DNA from: JBAJNN01 sp036881905
Lineage (GTDB): Bacteria; Pseudomonadota; Alphaproteobacteria; Rhizobiales; Im1
Assembly (NCBI GenBank): GCA_036881905.1
Contig: JBAJNN010000039.1
Span: 1 to 14,547, forward strand
Length of the DNA stretch: 14,547 nt
Direction of reading: 5' to 3'
In this document: positions 8,032 to 14,547 of the stretch, piece by piece
Numbering within the stretch: the stretch's first letter is position 1
Layout: each line of letters begins with the position of its first letter
Position numbers and translations under genes: made by a program
Notes under the pieces: generated by a model
The model's input: the letters and a program-made list of their open reading frames with translations, nothing else
Told to the model about the DNA's origin: nothing
Database searches by the model: none

Positions 8032-8691
8032 ATGACACAGCTATTGCCAAACGATAATGCCGCTTCCGCCAGTCTTGCACTGCTTTTGGACAAAATCCGA
8101 AAATGTCGTATCTGTATTGATGCGCCACAGACAAACCGCTTGCCTCACCAACCGCGGCCCGTGGTGTGGGGGCAATCGACAGCGCGCATTTTAGTTGCCG
8201 GGCAAGCCCCGGGACGGCGTGTTCATACCAGCGGTATTCCATTCAATGATCCGTCAGGCGAGCGACTACGCGACTGGATGGGCGTCAATCGCGGAACCTT
8301 TTATGATACTCGCCACATTGCCATTGCGCCCATGGGCTTTTGTTTTCCGGGGCAGGACGCGAAAGGTCACGATCTGCCTCCACGCAAAGAGTGCGCAGCA
8401 GCCTGGCGCAACCGTCTCATGGCTCAGCTTGCGCATGTCGAACTGGTGTTGGCAATCGGCGCATATGCTCAGCACTGGCATCTTAAGCAAATGCATCATA
8501 AAAACCTGACAGAGACGGTGAAAGCCTGGCGCACCTATATGTCAGATGCGTTTAATCCACCGGTTCTTCCCTTGCCACATCCTTCTTGGCGCAATAACGC
8601 CTGGCTCAAGCGTAACCCGTGGTTTGAAACAGAGGTGCTTGTTGTTCTGCGCCGTGAAGTCCACCGCATTCTCGGTTCGGTCCGTTTTTGA
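8032..8691 (+). CDS. Uracil-DNA glycosylase superfamily protein
   Basis: 219 residues, intact. It carries the two active-site motifs of the family 4/5-like glycosylase fold: GQAPGRRVHTSGIPFNDPSG (about 57-76), where GEAPG or GQAPG forms the water-activating loop, and LPHPSWRNNAW (about 181-191), the HPS minor-groove loop. A CRIC pair at residues 25 and 28 recalls the iron-sulphur cysteines of family 4 enzymes; Cys104 and Cys121 are further candidates. Such proteins flip out and excise uracil or related bases from DNA in repair; the exact lesion is unknown. The start is the ATG after GAGAGGG (8014-8020, 11-base spacer). It stands alone on the plus strand between two gene-poor stretches, with no operon partner. 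Confidence 0.82.
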   Translation: MTQLLPNDNAASASLALLLDKIRKCRICIDAPQTNRLPHQPRPVVWGQSTARILVAGQAPGRRVHTSGIPFNDPSGERLRDWMGVNRGTFYDTRHIAIAPMGFCFPGQDAKGHDLPPRKECAAAWRNRLMAQLAHVELVLAIGAYAQHWHLKQMHHKNLTETVKAWRTYMSDAFNPPVLPLPHPSWRNNAWLKRNPWFETEVLVVLRREVHRILGSVRF

Positions 8692-9545
8692 GAAGAGGTT
8701 TCGTCTTGTTGCCTTTACCTCCATTCTTTTCATATTAAGTCCGATAGACCCGACATAGACGCTGTATAATAGAAATATAACGTATGAATGCTTAATTTAT
8801 CATCAATAAACACATCATTTTCTTATAATTCAAGGTCATGAGGATAAAAAATAGGGGATTTTTCAGGTAGAAAGTTCGTAAAATTGTTCTATAGTCTTGA
8901 AATTCAGGCCACAAAGCGGCCGGCAATTTCTGAATGTGGCTCTTAATAATTTATACCTTAAAGCTTTGCCAGGGATGGCAATTTTGCGCGTTCTTGGCGG
9001 GCGACAGGATTGGCTCTCAATTTTTAAGGGCAATAGACCCATAATCGAATTTTGCGTCATTGACGGCCTGTTTTTTGTCTCTTTCCGCGTCTTTCGGCAT
9101 GTTTGATGCTGCGGGATAATCAAAAATTCTTCCTGACGGGGAAGCTCTTCGGCCGACGGACGCCGTCACGATCACCGCTTTCTGGAGGTCCCGTTTTTGA
9201 AAGGCTAATGCCAAGAGCTTTTTGTTAAGGGATTGGTTGGCCCAATGCCTCAAGCACAGCGCGTGGATTATTGCTGCGTAGCATACATGAAGGGGCGCAC
9301 CTCGTGCCCACGGCATGATAACATACACCCCGCGAGCATCACCCATGTTTACTCCCCCCGCCGGCAGCCCAGTGTAATTTACAAATGCCGTCAGCGCTTA
9401 GAGTAGCATGACTTTTTATCAAGCTTTCTAGACGGATAAATATCAAGGATCCCTGATTATTCTTGGCGCAATTTCTGTATTGTTTTCAAAATGATATGCC
9501 TGGTCCATCATATGACCATCAAGTTCTTATGGATATAGATATCGG
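8692..9545. other. Gene-poor, partly AT-rich stretch
   Basis: About 850 bases. 8700-8890 is AT-rich. Short frames occur on both strands, for example 8897-9106 (+) and 9017-9346 (-), but none has a ribosome binding site, a family motif or convincing composition. No tRNA, repeat array or terminator was recognised. It may be worn-down coding DNA. Confidence 0.4.
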
Positions 9546-10354
9546 CTAGGGAATTGCCGTCCAGGTCATAGCCCCTGCATCACTCATAATCCCCGTTCCC
9601 AAACCGGTGGCCATGCCATTCGCAAGATGGACGATTGCTTCATGGTTGCCGGAAATCCTCACAATCGCGCCTGCGTCGCTCAGCGCGGCAAATTGGGCCG
9701 CCATAAACTCTGTTAGATCAAGGATGCTGTTTCTTTCTGTGTCCCTAAACTGGATGTTGATCCCCTCAATCCTGGTTACCCTGCCACCGCCAAGGGCACG
9801 CGCATCCAGGGTTATTCCCGCTTCTTGAACTATCAGCGTGTCGATTCCCGCGCCGCCGTCGATCCAGGCAAAGCCGGTATCATGCACCATCAGCGTGTCA
9901 TCGCCGTCGCCGCCAATCAATATGTCGTCTCCGGCGGGGCCATGGAGGTGAAAACCGTTCGCCAACGTCATGGTCTGCCCTGGCAAGATCAGATCACGGT
10001 CTTTGGTGCCATGCAAGTCCGTTGTCGTCGGTGTCGCGCACAATATGAGCGGCCCGCTTCTCATAGGTTGGAAGCACGCCCTCGTCGGTGTTGGTCACCA
10101 GAGTGAAATCTTCCGCCTTTCGTATCTGTCACCGAGGCAAAGGCGGTGGTTACTTCACCGTGCCGAGTCCCCTTGCCGAAACTGGTATGACAAGTCTCCT
10201 CGTCGTTATAATAGTCTGTGTATGTACTCATCTCATACTCAATGCCCATGCGCAACTCGCTGTCAAGACTCTCCGGAGTGTCCACCGTGAAGGTTTTCTC
10301 CATTGTGTGCACTGGCAGATTATCACTGGGTTTAACGTGGACAACGGTCGCCAC
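9546..10354 (-). pseudogene. RTX-type calcium-binding protein, C-terminal region, frameshifted
   Basis: The downstream frame (9546-10064) holds two glycine/aspartate nonapeptide units, GPAGDDILIGGDGDDTL and IDGGAGIDTLIV. After these comes a beta-rich tail (ITLDARALGGGRVTRIEGI; LDLTEFMAAQFAALSD; VRISGNHEAIVHL) typical of secreted or surface RTX proteins. RTX repeats bind Ca2+ outside the cell and usually lie near the type I secretion signal. The upstream frame from GTG at 10352-10354 contains PESLDSELRMG and TYTDYYND. The two join through a third frame (TLVTNTDEGVLPTYEKRAAH, then IVRDTDDNG) by shifts near 10115 and 10019. So one gene is likely, now broken, with its front uncertain. No secretion genes are nearby. 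Confidence 0.6.
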
Positions 10355-10439
10355 CCACCGAAGTTAACGAGACCGATCCCGCGAATGGATTTCATGTGTT
10401 CTGGATATCGCTGACATCCATGTATTCCGGCAAGAAACT

Positions 10440-10649
10440 CTACAAGACGATCGTTATCTCTTTAATATATGCATTAGTTCTATGATTATCCCATAAGACT
10501 TTATAATTTAGAGATATATGCTTACAGTCTGGAGCGACTTTAAAGTGTATAATGTTGTCCCGCGAGCCGACCTCAATGGAATGGTGGTGTCCCTCAAGGC
10601 AAATCCACGTCGCGGGCATTACCGGCTCGCCGCTTGGCGCTACTGCCAC
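10440..10649 (-). CDS. Small hypothetical protein, perhaps the shifted tail of the gene upstream
   Basis: 69 residues from a GTG start that overlaps the stop of the 292-residue neighbour by 10 bases. The same frame reads sensibly a few codons further back (SPDLDVAVAPSGEP), and the CCCC run near 10661 is a likely indel site. This may therefore be the true C-terminus of the upstream protein rather than a separate gene. Visible pieces are MPATWICLEGHHHSIEVGS and NIIHFKVAPDCKHISLNYK; the pattern suggests beta strands. It ends in AT-rich DNA. Family not recognised. Confidence 0.4.
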   Translation of the reverse strand: MAVAPSGEPVMPATWICLEGHHHSIEVGSRDNIIHFKVAPDCKHISLNYKVLWDNHRTNAYIKEITIVL

Positions 10650-11518
10650 ATCGAGGTCAGGGGAACCTGACGAACGATCTCGTCGCCATGACAGGCCCCG
10701 GCTGTAACCTGCATGTGTATTGCCTGACCGGCTTTATGCACGCACGTCTTGAAAGAGCGGGATATTCCTTCTAAATTCGTTCCTTCGGAGAATTTCATAA
10801 TGATGGTCGTCTTCCCGTCCTTCTCGACCGCTTGAGCCGTGTATGATCCTCCGACACCTAGAGAAGTTAACAAGGCCGACTGAATATAATGGATATCCAA
10901 GTCCCCCGCGGAGATCCACGCCAGGGCGATAGTCACCTTGGCCAGTTCATCCTTTCCGCCCGCACAGGCGGCGAAGGCCAAGTGTTGCTTGGTAAACTCC
11001 GACACGGTGGCTTTATCGAAAACGCAGACATCATCGGAAGCGCTTATGTTGGAAACCAATGCGATCCCCGTGTAAACACAGCCCCTCCTCCGGCTTTTGG
11101 TCATAAAGGGAGCTATAAATCTCCAAGTGTTTCTTGGGAATGGGGGTATGATGTTGTGGTGAAAAGAACGCCTGACCATGGAAGCGCTCGCAATCCCTTT
11201 GCCCATGGCGATCGCACCATCGGCCATGTCCTCAAACAATGCGGGTGAGGCCAATCTTGCCCATTTCTCTAGATCTTTTGAATCATCAATGACCGCGCGA
11301 AGATTCTCATCGGTGTCCAAGCACTCCATAACGATCACCAGCGCGATCAACCCCACCACAGACTCAAACATCGCTCTCTTGGCAACCGCCATCTCCTCAG
11401 GGAGCGCGACTGACACCTCGGTCGTGGCCTCATCAGCCGTCTTCACCTCGACCGAAGTTCTCTCACTGGTCGTGACAGTCGTGCTTATCTCCTCCAGCGC
11501 CATTGCCCCCTGTCTCAT
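10640..11518 (-). CDS. Hypothetical protein, 292 residues, unrecognised
   Basis: I do not recognise the family. The first 40 residues are rich in Thr, Val and Glu (TTVTTSERTSVEVKTADEAT). A hydrophobic segment follows (about 51-66, ESVVGLIALVIVMECL), then an acidic helical region (LRAVIDDSKDLEKWARLASP). From about residue 165 the sequence looks alpha/beta and perhaps secreted (FAACAGGKDELAKVTIALAW; GGSYTAQAVEKDGKTTIIMKF). Between roughly residues 113 and 160 another frame reads better (IPKKHLEIYSSLYDQKPEEG), so a pair of compensating frameshifts is possible. Its ATG overlaps the stop of the traH-like fragment as ATGA, implying coupled translation. Together with the 69-residue frame after it and the RTX gene it forms a leftward run. 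Confidence 0.5.
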   Translation of the reverse strand: MRQGAMALEEISTTVTTSERTSVEVKTADEATTEVSVALPEEMAVAKRAMFESVVGLIALVIVMECLDTDENLRAVIDDSKDLEKWARLASPALFEDMADGAIAMGKGIASASMVRRSFHHNIIPPFPRNTWRFIAPFMTKSRRRGCVYTGIALVSNISASDDVCVFDKATVSEFTKQHLAFAACAGGKDELAKVTIALAWISAGDLDIHYIQSALLTSLGVGGSYTAQAVEKDGKTTIIMKFSEGTNLEGISRSFKTCVHKAGQAIHMQVTAGACHGDEIVRQVPLTSMWQ

Positions 11519-11808
11519 CGGATAAAACCGACCGTCGAGGGTGGCGAGGAAGATCGCAGGTCAGGTCTTGACGCCCAGACGCGCGGCAAGGCCGCTGGTA
11601 TCCTTGCGAACATGGCCTCGCCGGACAACACGCCGCGTCTTTGGGTTTTGAACGCCCCGGGCTCGGTGACGTTCGTCATCATGTCGGAGAAGAGTTTTTC
11701 CATTTGAGCCTGCATGTCGGCTCTGGTCGGCCAGGGAAGGATTACGCCACAAAGCGCGATAAACGGGAGAGCTGGAGTGAGGGTTTTCTTAAAATTCCGG
11801 CGTATCAT
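11515..11808 (-). pseudogene. traH: TraH N-terminal fragment (F-type conjugation), fused to unrelated sequence
   Basis: TraH is a periplasmic/outer-membrane assembly protein of F-type type IV secretion, normally about 450 residues; here the frame is 97. It has a good ribosome site (GGAG, 7 bases before the ATG) and a signal peptide (MIRRNFKK, a hydrophobic core to about residue 27, PTRAD). Next comes the well-conserved mature start: MEKLFSDMM, NVTEPGAFKTQRRGVLSG. Similarity fades near residue 70 (after MFARIP); the conserved GCGGID/GGSFSF block that should follow is absent. The remaining residues look random and end in a stop that overlaps the next ATG. The recognised part is strong; a working TraH is not possible. 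Confidence 0.72.
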
Positions 11809-11875
11809 GACTTTTCTCCGATGCTTTCATTGAAGAGGGCGAGCAATTCCCGTGGCGGGATAAAACCTCTCCCGT
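11805..11875 (-). pseudogene. C-terminal tail of a gene upstream of traH, possibly traF
   Basis: A minus-strand frame reading GRGFIPPRELLALFNESIGEKS ends in a TGA that overlaps the traH-fragment ATG as ATGA, as conjugation genes often do. In F-type systems traF or another pilus-assembly gene commonly lies just before traH, and a short helical tail like this fits. The coding signal is lost near 11875, where the EamA-like sequence on the other strand begins, so this is a cut end. The identity as traF is a guess from order only. Confidence 0.4.
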
Positions 11876-12645
11876 CGCTCGGTCCGATCGTCGCTCTGAC
11901 TTTCGGCGGCGCGGTCCCGATCATATCGCCGGAAGCGGCGACGAAGACGATGGGCTTGATCGGCGACGTCCTTGGTATCCTCTCCGGCTTGGCTTACGTC
12001 CTTAGTCTCGTCGTCATGAAATACCTGGAACGATGGCGCTTGCGCGAGGACCGCGAGGCTGACCATTTGCGAAGCGAGATGGCGTTTTTCAATCTCGGCG
12101 CTCTCTTGACGATGCTGGCGGCGAGCTTTGCCGGCGGCGAGAATCTCGGCTTTGTTTCGCGTGATGAATTTTGGCTGATGGTCGGCCATGGCGTCCGCAT
12201 TCAGTTTCTCGGCTGGTTCTTGATCGTAAAAGCCGCCAAGCAAGTGGATGCAACGCTCGTCGGTCTCATTCTCCTACTCGAACCGGTGCCGGCATTGCTT
12301 TTCAACGGCATTTCAGGGTTTGGCCATCCCACGGCGATTCAATTTCTCGCCGCTGCCCTGGTTCTGGTCTGTGTCACTTGCGGAACTGTGATCAAATCCC
12401 GCATGGGGCAGGAATTCAGGGACAATGGCGGCAATGTTTGGTTTTCCCCTGCATTGGACGGCGACGGCACGACGCTCAAGCCCGGGCCGATATTCGCGCG
12501 CCAGGCGATAAGTCATTCCATAAATGCATCTGACGACATGAAGGCTCCGGTTGAATTGGGCGATGGGGCGCGGGCGCGCACGGGGACCGAGCAGGAGACC
12601 AAACTCCTTCCCGGCGCGGCCCGCTTACCAAGCCGGACTCCTTGA
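11866..12645 (+). pseudogene. EamA/DMT-family transporter, C-terminal half only
   Basis: EamA transporters have ten helices in two five-helix repeats, about 300 residues. Only the end of the first repeat and the second repeat are present: SLGPIVALTFGGAVPIIS, then GLIGDVLGILSGLAYVLSLVVM, a helix near FFNLGALLTMLAASFAGG, QFLGWFLIVKAAKQVDATLVGLI, LLLEPVPALLFNGISGFG and the closing helix AIQFLAAALVLVCVTCGTVIKSR (ending near 12405). The first half is replaced by DNA antisense to the conjugation fragment. The frame stays open through the ATG at 11821, but nothing suggests a ribosome site. Past 12405 it runs on without transporter character into the antisense of the methyltransferase gene, to a TGA at 12645. 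It is a remnant cut at the front, and perhaps also at the back. Confidence 0.7.
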
Positions 12646-13309
12646 ACCCCGGTGGATCCGACGACGATTCGCTCGTCTTGGTCGAAATGCGATCGACCCG
12701 CTCCGCCTCGCGCGTCGAAATGCGCGAGAGCGTGATCGGACCGGCATGGCCACGCTCCCAGACGAACCAGGCGATTGCGCCGTCGCCGTTGCCCGTAATG
12801 GAAACGCCTTTGGGCACCATGATGAGCCGCTCGCGAAACACGTGGACGCGGGCAAGACCGGCATTGTCGATAATGTCCGATCGTTTGATCCCTTCGAGAA
12901 AAGCAAGCCGCATCAGCATGACGACTTTGTCGGCCCTTAGAGACAAGGCATGACGGATGAACTCGTTGGCGAGGGAGTAGGGCGGGTTGGTGACGATCTC
13001 GCGGCCCAACGGCTTATACTCCATCAGGAAATCGACCCTCCGGCGGCCATGGCCGCGATCGTTGAGGTCGGTTGCCACGACGTCGAGTCCCGCATTGCTC
13101 AACTCTCTGGCGATTGCGCCGTCGCCGCGGGCCGGTTCCCAAACCGGACCCTCGAAGGATTCCGCCTGCGGCGCCCGTTGGTAGAGTTCACGATACCAGA
13201 ACCACCCTTCGGCCTTGCGCTCGTAAAAGGGACGATCATCGGTCGTGATTTGGCGTATCGGCCGTTGGGGATCGGCGGTACCAGGTTCGCGAGGTTGTCG
13301 GCATGACAT
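12476..13309 (-). CDS. Phage-type DNA adenine methyltransferase-like protein
   Basis: 277 residues. Class I SAM-dependent fold signals: WEPARGDGAIARELSNAG (about 57-74, motif I; relatives usually have EPACGDGAI, so Cys is Arg at about 61), VVATDLNDRG (about 77-86), REIVTNPPYSLANEFIRHAL (about 103-122, with the NPPY catalytic motif of N6-adenine or N4-cytosine methyltransferases) and LMRLAFLEGIKRS (about 132-144). FAWFVWERG-type sequence follows at about 180-187. The group is common in prophages and plasmids as orphan enzymes. The last 75 or so residues after GPITLSRI lack family character and overlap the transporter remnant, so the original stop may be lost. The AGGAGG at 13324-13329 is 14 bases from the chosen ATG, which is long. 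No restriction partner is seen. Confidence 0.72.
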   Translation of the reverse strand: MSCRQPREPGTADPQRPIRQITTDDRPFYERKAEGWFWYRELYQRAPQAESFEGPVWEPARGDGAIARELSNAGLDVVATDLNDRGHGRRRVDFLMEYKPLGREIVTNPPYSLANEFIRHALSLRADKVVMLMRLAFLEGIKRSDIIDNAGLARVHVFRERLIMVPKGVSITGNGDGAIAWFVWERGHAGPITLSRISTREAERVDRISTKTSESSSDPPGFKESGLVSGPRREGVWSPARSPCAPAPHRPIQPEPSCRQMHLWNDLSPGARISARA

Positions 13310-13317
13310 TCAAGGTC

Positions 13318-13848
13318 TTATCCCCTCCTGTATAGCGGATGATGCAGGACTGGCGCGCGCGGGCATGTGCGGGAAGCGATGAGGAGAACCGCCTCCCGCA
13401 TCGCCGGCACCCCGTCATTTGATGATCCAGCCCTCGAAAGGCAGAGGTGAGTCTTTGCGATCCACGCGATCGGTTGGCGTGGCGACAGGAAACCATCATC
13501 GATCGCCAGGCGAATCTCCCCGCCGGCCGAAAGAGTCCGGTCATCAACCTGGGTCGACGCCCCGGACGCGCTGATTTCTATGCGTTCCAACGATGTGCGA
13601 ACGCCCTCGCCTAGCTTTCGCGCGCGTCTGGTTCTCAATCCGGCATATACAAATAGTCTTTCTCCGACCTTGCGGGGCGGTATTCCATGGCCGCGATCGT
13701 CGGTATATCGGCCGATGAGGATGACGCCGCCAACGCCGCTCAAAACTCCGCGGCGAACCGTCCCTCGCGGACGCGCACGCGGCGGACACGGGACCAACGA
13801 AGCGCCGCGCAAGCCTCCCGCGCGACCTGGCCGAGGCGGCAAGCACAT
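13318..13848 (-). CDS. Possible hypothetical protein, weakly ASCH-like
   Basis: A 176-residue frame directly upstream of the methyltransferase on the same strand. The middle has reasonable codon use and protein-like patches: DRGHGIPPRKVGERLFVYAGLR, KLGEGVRTSLERIEISASG, GGEIRLAIDDGFL. The PPRKVGERLFVYAG piece resembles the core of ASCH domains (small RNA- or base-binding folds common in phages), but the usual N-terminal motif is missing. The first 45 residues are Arg/Pro/Gly-rich and lie antisense to the plus-strand gene from 13687, so the true start, if there is one, is later. It could be antisense noise. Confidence 0.25.
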   Translation of the reverse strand: MCLPPRPGRAGGLRGASLVPCPPRARPRGTVRRGVLSGVGGVILIGRYTDDRGHGIPPRKVGERLFVYAGLRTRRARKLGEGVRTSLERIEISASGASTQVDDRTLSAGGEIRLAIDDGFLSPRQPIAWIAKTHLCLSRAGSSNDGVPAMREAVLLIASRTCPRAPVLHHPLYRRG

Positions 13849-14085
13849 GCGACGTTTTGCCGATGGTGCGGCTCCGACGTCTCGCTCGATAATTATAAAG
13901 CGCTATGTAAGCGTCAGGGCCAGGGCTGGATGGTGGAACGCGCCGCGACCGGCGGCAAACCGGTTCCTCAAGCGATCAGCGATTATGCCGCCGCCGTGCG
14001 GGACGCCTCCAACACCATGGAGTCCGACCCGCCCGCCGATTACCGGGCCGATAAGCATTGGCCCGACCCGCCAAAAACCGGTTAA
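13687..14085 (+). CDS. Phage tail-assembly-like small protein
   Basis: 132 residues from the ATG, but only the second half looks real: FCRWCGSDVSLDNYKALCKRQ near the middle, then the end VPQAISDYAAAVRDASN followed by a proline-rich tail DKHWPDPPK. A region reading 'Y..A.R' and then 'WP.PP' at the extreme C-terminus is typical of tail-fibre-assembly or tail-chaperone proteins of phages. The first 55 residues are Ala/Arg/Thr-rich and may not be translated; an internal ATG at 13930 is an alternative start. It is followed after 20 bases by the DUF6127 gene. The function call rests on the C-terminal pattern and on neighbours. Confidence 0.45.
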   Translation: MAAIVGISADEDDAANAAQNSAANRPSRTRTRRTRDQRSAAQASRATWPRRQAHATFCRWCGSDVSLDNYKALCKRQGQGWMVERAATGGKPVPQAISDYAAAVRDASNTMESDPPADYRADKHWPDPPKTG

Positions 14086-14093
14086 CCAAACTC

Positions 14094-14100
14094 AAGGAGA
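14094..14100 (+). promoter_or_regulatory. Ribosome binding site of the DUF6127 gene
   Basis: AAGGAGA, 5 bases before the ATG at 14106. It fixes this start over an open frame that extends upstream to 14058. Confidence 0.75.
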
Positions 14101-14105
14101 TTATC

Positions 14106-14402
14106 ATGTCGACGCCACGCGAACGCGACGGGGCGAACCGGCCCAGCACGCCTTACGATCGCGAACTCGACGCCATGATCGGCAAGGCGATTACGCGCGG
14201 CGTCGAGCGGGCCTTCGCCAATCGCGGTATCGCGAACGGCCACGCCGCCCGCGACATCCACGACCTGCGCTCATTGATGGAGGCGATCCGAACCGCCAGG
14301 CGCACCTTCGTTCAAACACTTATCCGCATCTTCACCACCGGCCTTATCCTATGCCTGATGGCCGGGATCGCCATCAAACTCAAACTGTTCAAGGGAGATT
14401 GA
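14106..14402 (+). CDS. DUF6127-like phage protein with one membrane helix
   Basis: 98 residues. The N-terminal part is polar; a helical segment follows (ELDAMIGKAITRGVERAFANRG), then the family-like block ARDIHDLRSLMEAIRTARRTF, and a single C-terminal membrane helix (about 72-91, FTTGLILCLMAGIAIKLKLF). This layout matches DUF6127 proteins, found next to tail and holin-type genes in prophages of alphaproteobacteria. The role is unknown; a helper in lysis or virion membrane interaction would be a guess. A strong ribosome site precedes it, and the next gene starts 4 bases after its stop, so the two are co-transcribed. Confidence 0.65.
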   Translation: MSTPRERDGANRPSTPYDRELDAMIGKAITRGVERAFANRGIANGHAARDIHDLRSLMEAIRTARRTFVQTLIRIFTTGLILCLMAGIAIKLKLFKGD

Positions 14403-14406
14403 TCCC

Positions 14407-14547
14407 ATGCTGTCTTTACTCGGTTCGCTTTTAGGCTTCGGCACATCCTTCTTGCCTAAAATCCTTGGGTATTTCGAGGGCAAGCGCGACAATGCCCATG
14501 AATTAGCGATGATCGCGGCGCAACCGGAAGCGCAGGTCAAACTTGAG
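14407..14547 (+). CDS. Phage-like small membrane protein, 5' part
   Basis: 47 residues are visible before the window ends. GGGAG inside the end of the previous gene, 9 bases before the ATG, serves as ribosome site. The start MLSLLGSLLGFGTSFLPKIL is hydrophobic, then a charged helix (GYFEGKRDNAHELAMIAAQ) leads into what is probably a coiled coil. This pattern, a short N-terminal membrane segment followed by a long charged helix, is common in small prophage proteins near DUF6127 and is holin-like in size. The 3' part is missing, so the family is not certain. Confidence 0.6.
   Translation, partial: MLSLLGSLLGFGTSFLPKILGYFEGKRDNAHELAMIAAQPEAQVKLE

Noticed and set aside
8897..9346. Short overlapping frames on both strands
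   Set aside because: No motifs, no ribosome sites and no agreement on a strand; treated as non-coding or worn-down DNA.
11178..11525. Plus-strand Ser/Ala-rich frame
   Set aside because: Antisense of the 292-residue protein, whose start is coupled to the gene before it; low-complexity content is expected of such a shadow.
13580..14434. Plus-strand frame of 284 codons
   Set aside because: Arg/Pro-rich shadow crossing two better-supported phage genes in another frame.

Overview
The window looks like a degraded chromosomal region of a proteobacterium, most likely an alphaproteobacterium. That assignment is an inference from the moderate-to-high GC coding sequence, a complete tripartite tricarboxylate transporter (TTT) operon, F-type conjugation remnants and phage genes. 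No rRNA, tRNA or CRISPR array was seen. The clearest theme is contrast: one intact minus-strand operon (tctC-tctB-tctA-M20 deacylase) and one intact plus-strand uracil-DNA glycosylase-like gene sit among broken genes and fragments of mobile DNA.

Left part (1-2880): the 3' end of an IS481-like element, whose stop codon is supplied by a CTAG target, abuts the 3' end of an nhaC-type Na+/H+ antiporter. That gene has at least two frameshifts and an in-frame TAG. After an AT-rich gap come a short unknown ORF and a heavily decayed GIY-YIG/DUF4357 gene in several frames with several stops.

Centre (2880-8691): tctC (periplasmic binding protein), tctB and tctA (membrane subunits) and an ArgE-like M20 metallohydrolase are read leftward. 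A plausible sigma-70 promoter precedes tctC, and tctA and the hydrolase overlap by ATGA. The likely job is uptake of a carboxylated, possibly N-acylated, compound and its cytoplasmic deacylation. Upstream is a perfect 16-bp palindrome followed by a U-tract, which is a leftward terminator with no recognised gene feeding it. The udg-like gene follows on the plus strand.

Right part (8692-14547): a gene-poor stretch; a frameshifted RTX-type calcium-binding protein; an unrecognised 292-residue protein and its neighbour; the tail of one conjugation-type gene coupled to the head of traH; the C-terminal half of an EamA-type transporter; a phage-type adenine methyltransferase with NPPY; and, at the right edge, a plus-strand phage-like cassette (tail-assembly-like protein, DUF6127, small membrane protein). 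This part reads as a mosaic of plasmid/ICE and prophage remnants. Whether the frameshifts are real decay or sequencing errors cannot be settled from the sequence alone. The in-frame nonsense codons and missing gene halves favour real decay.
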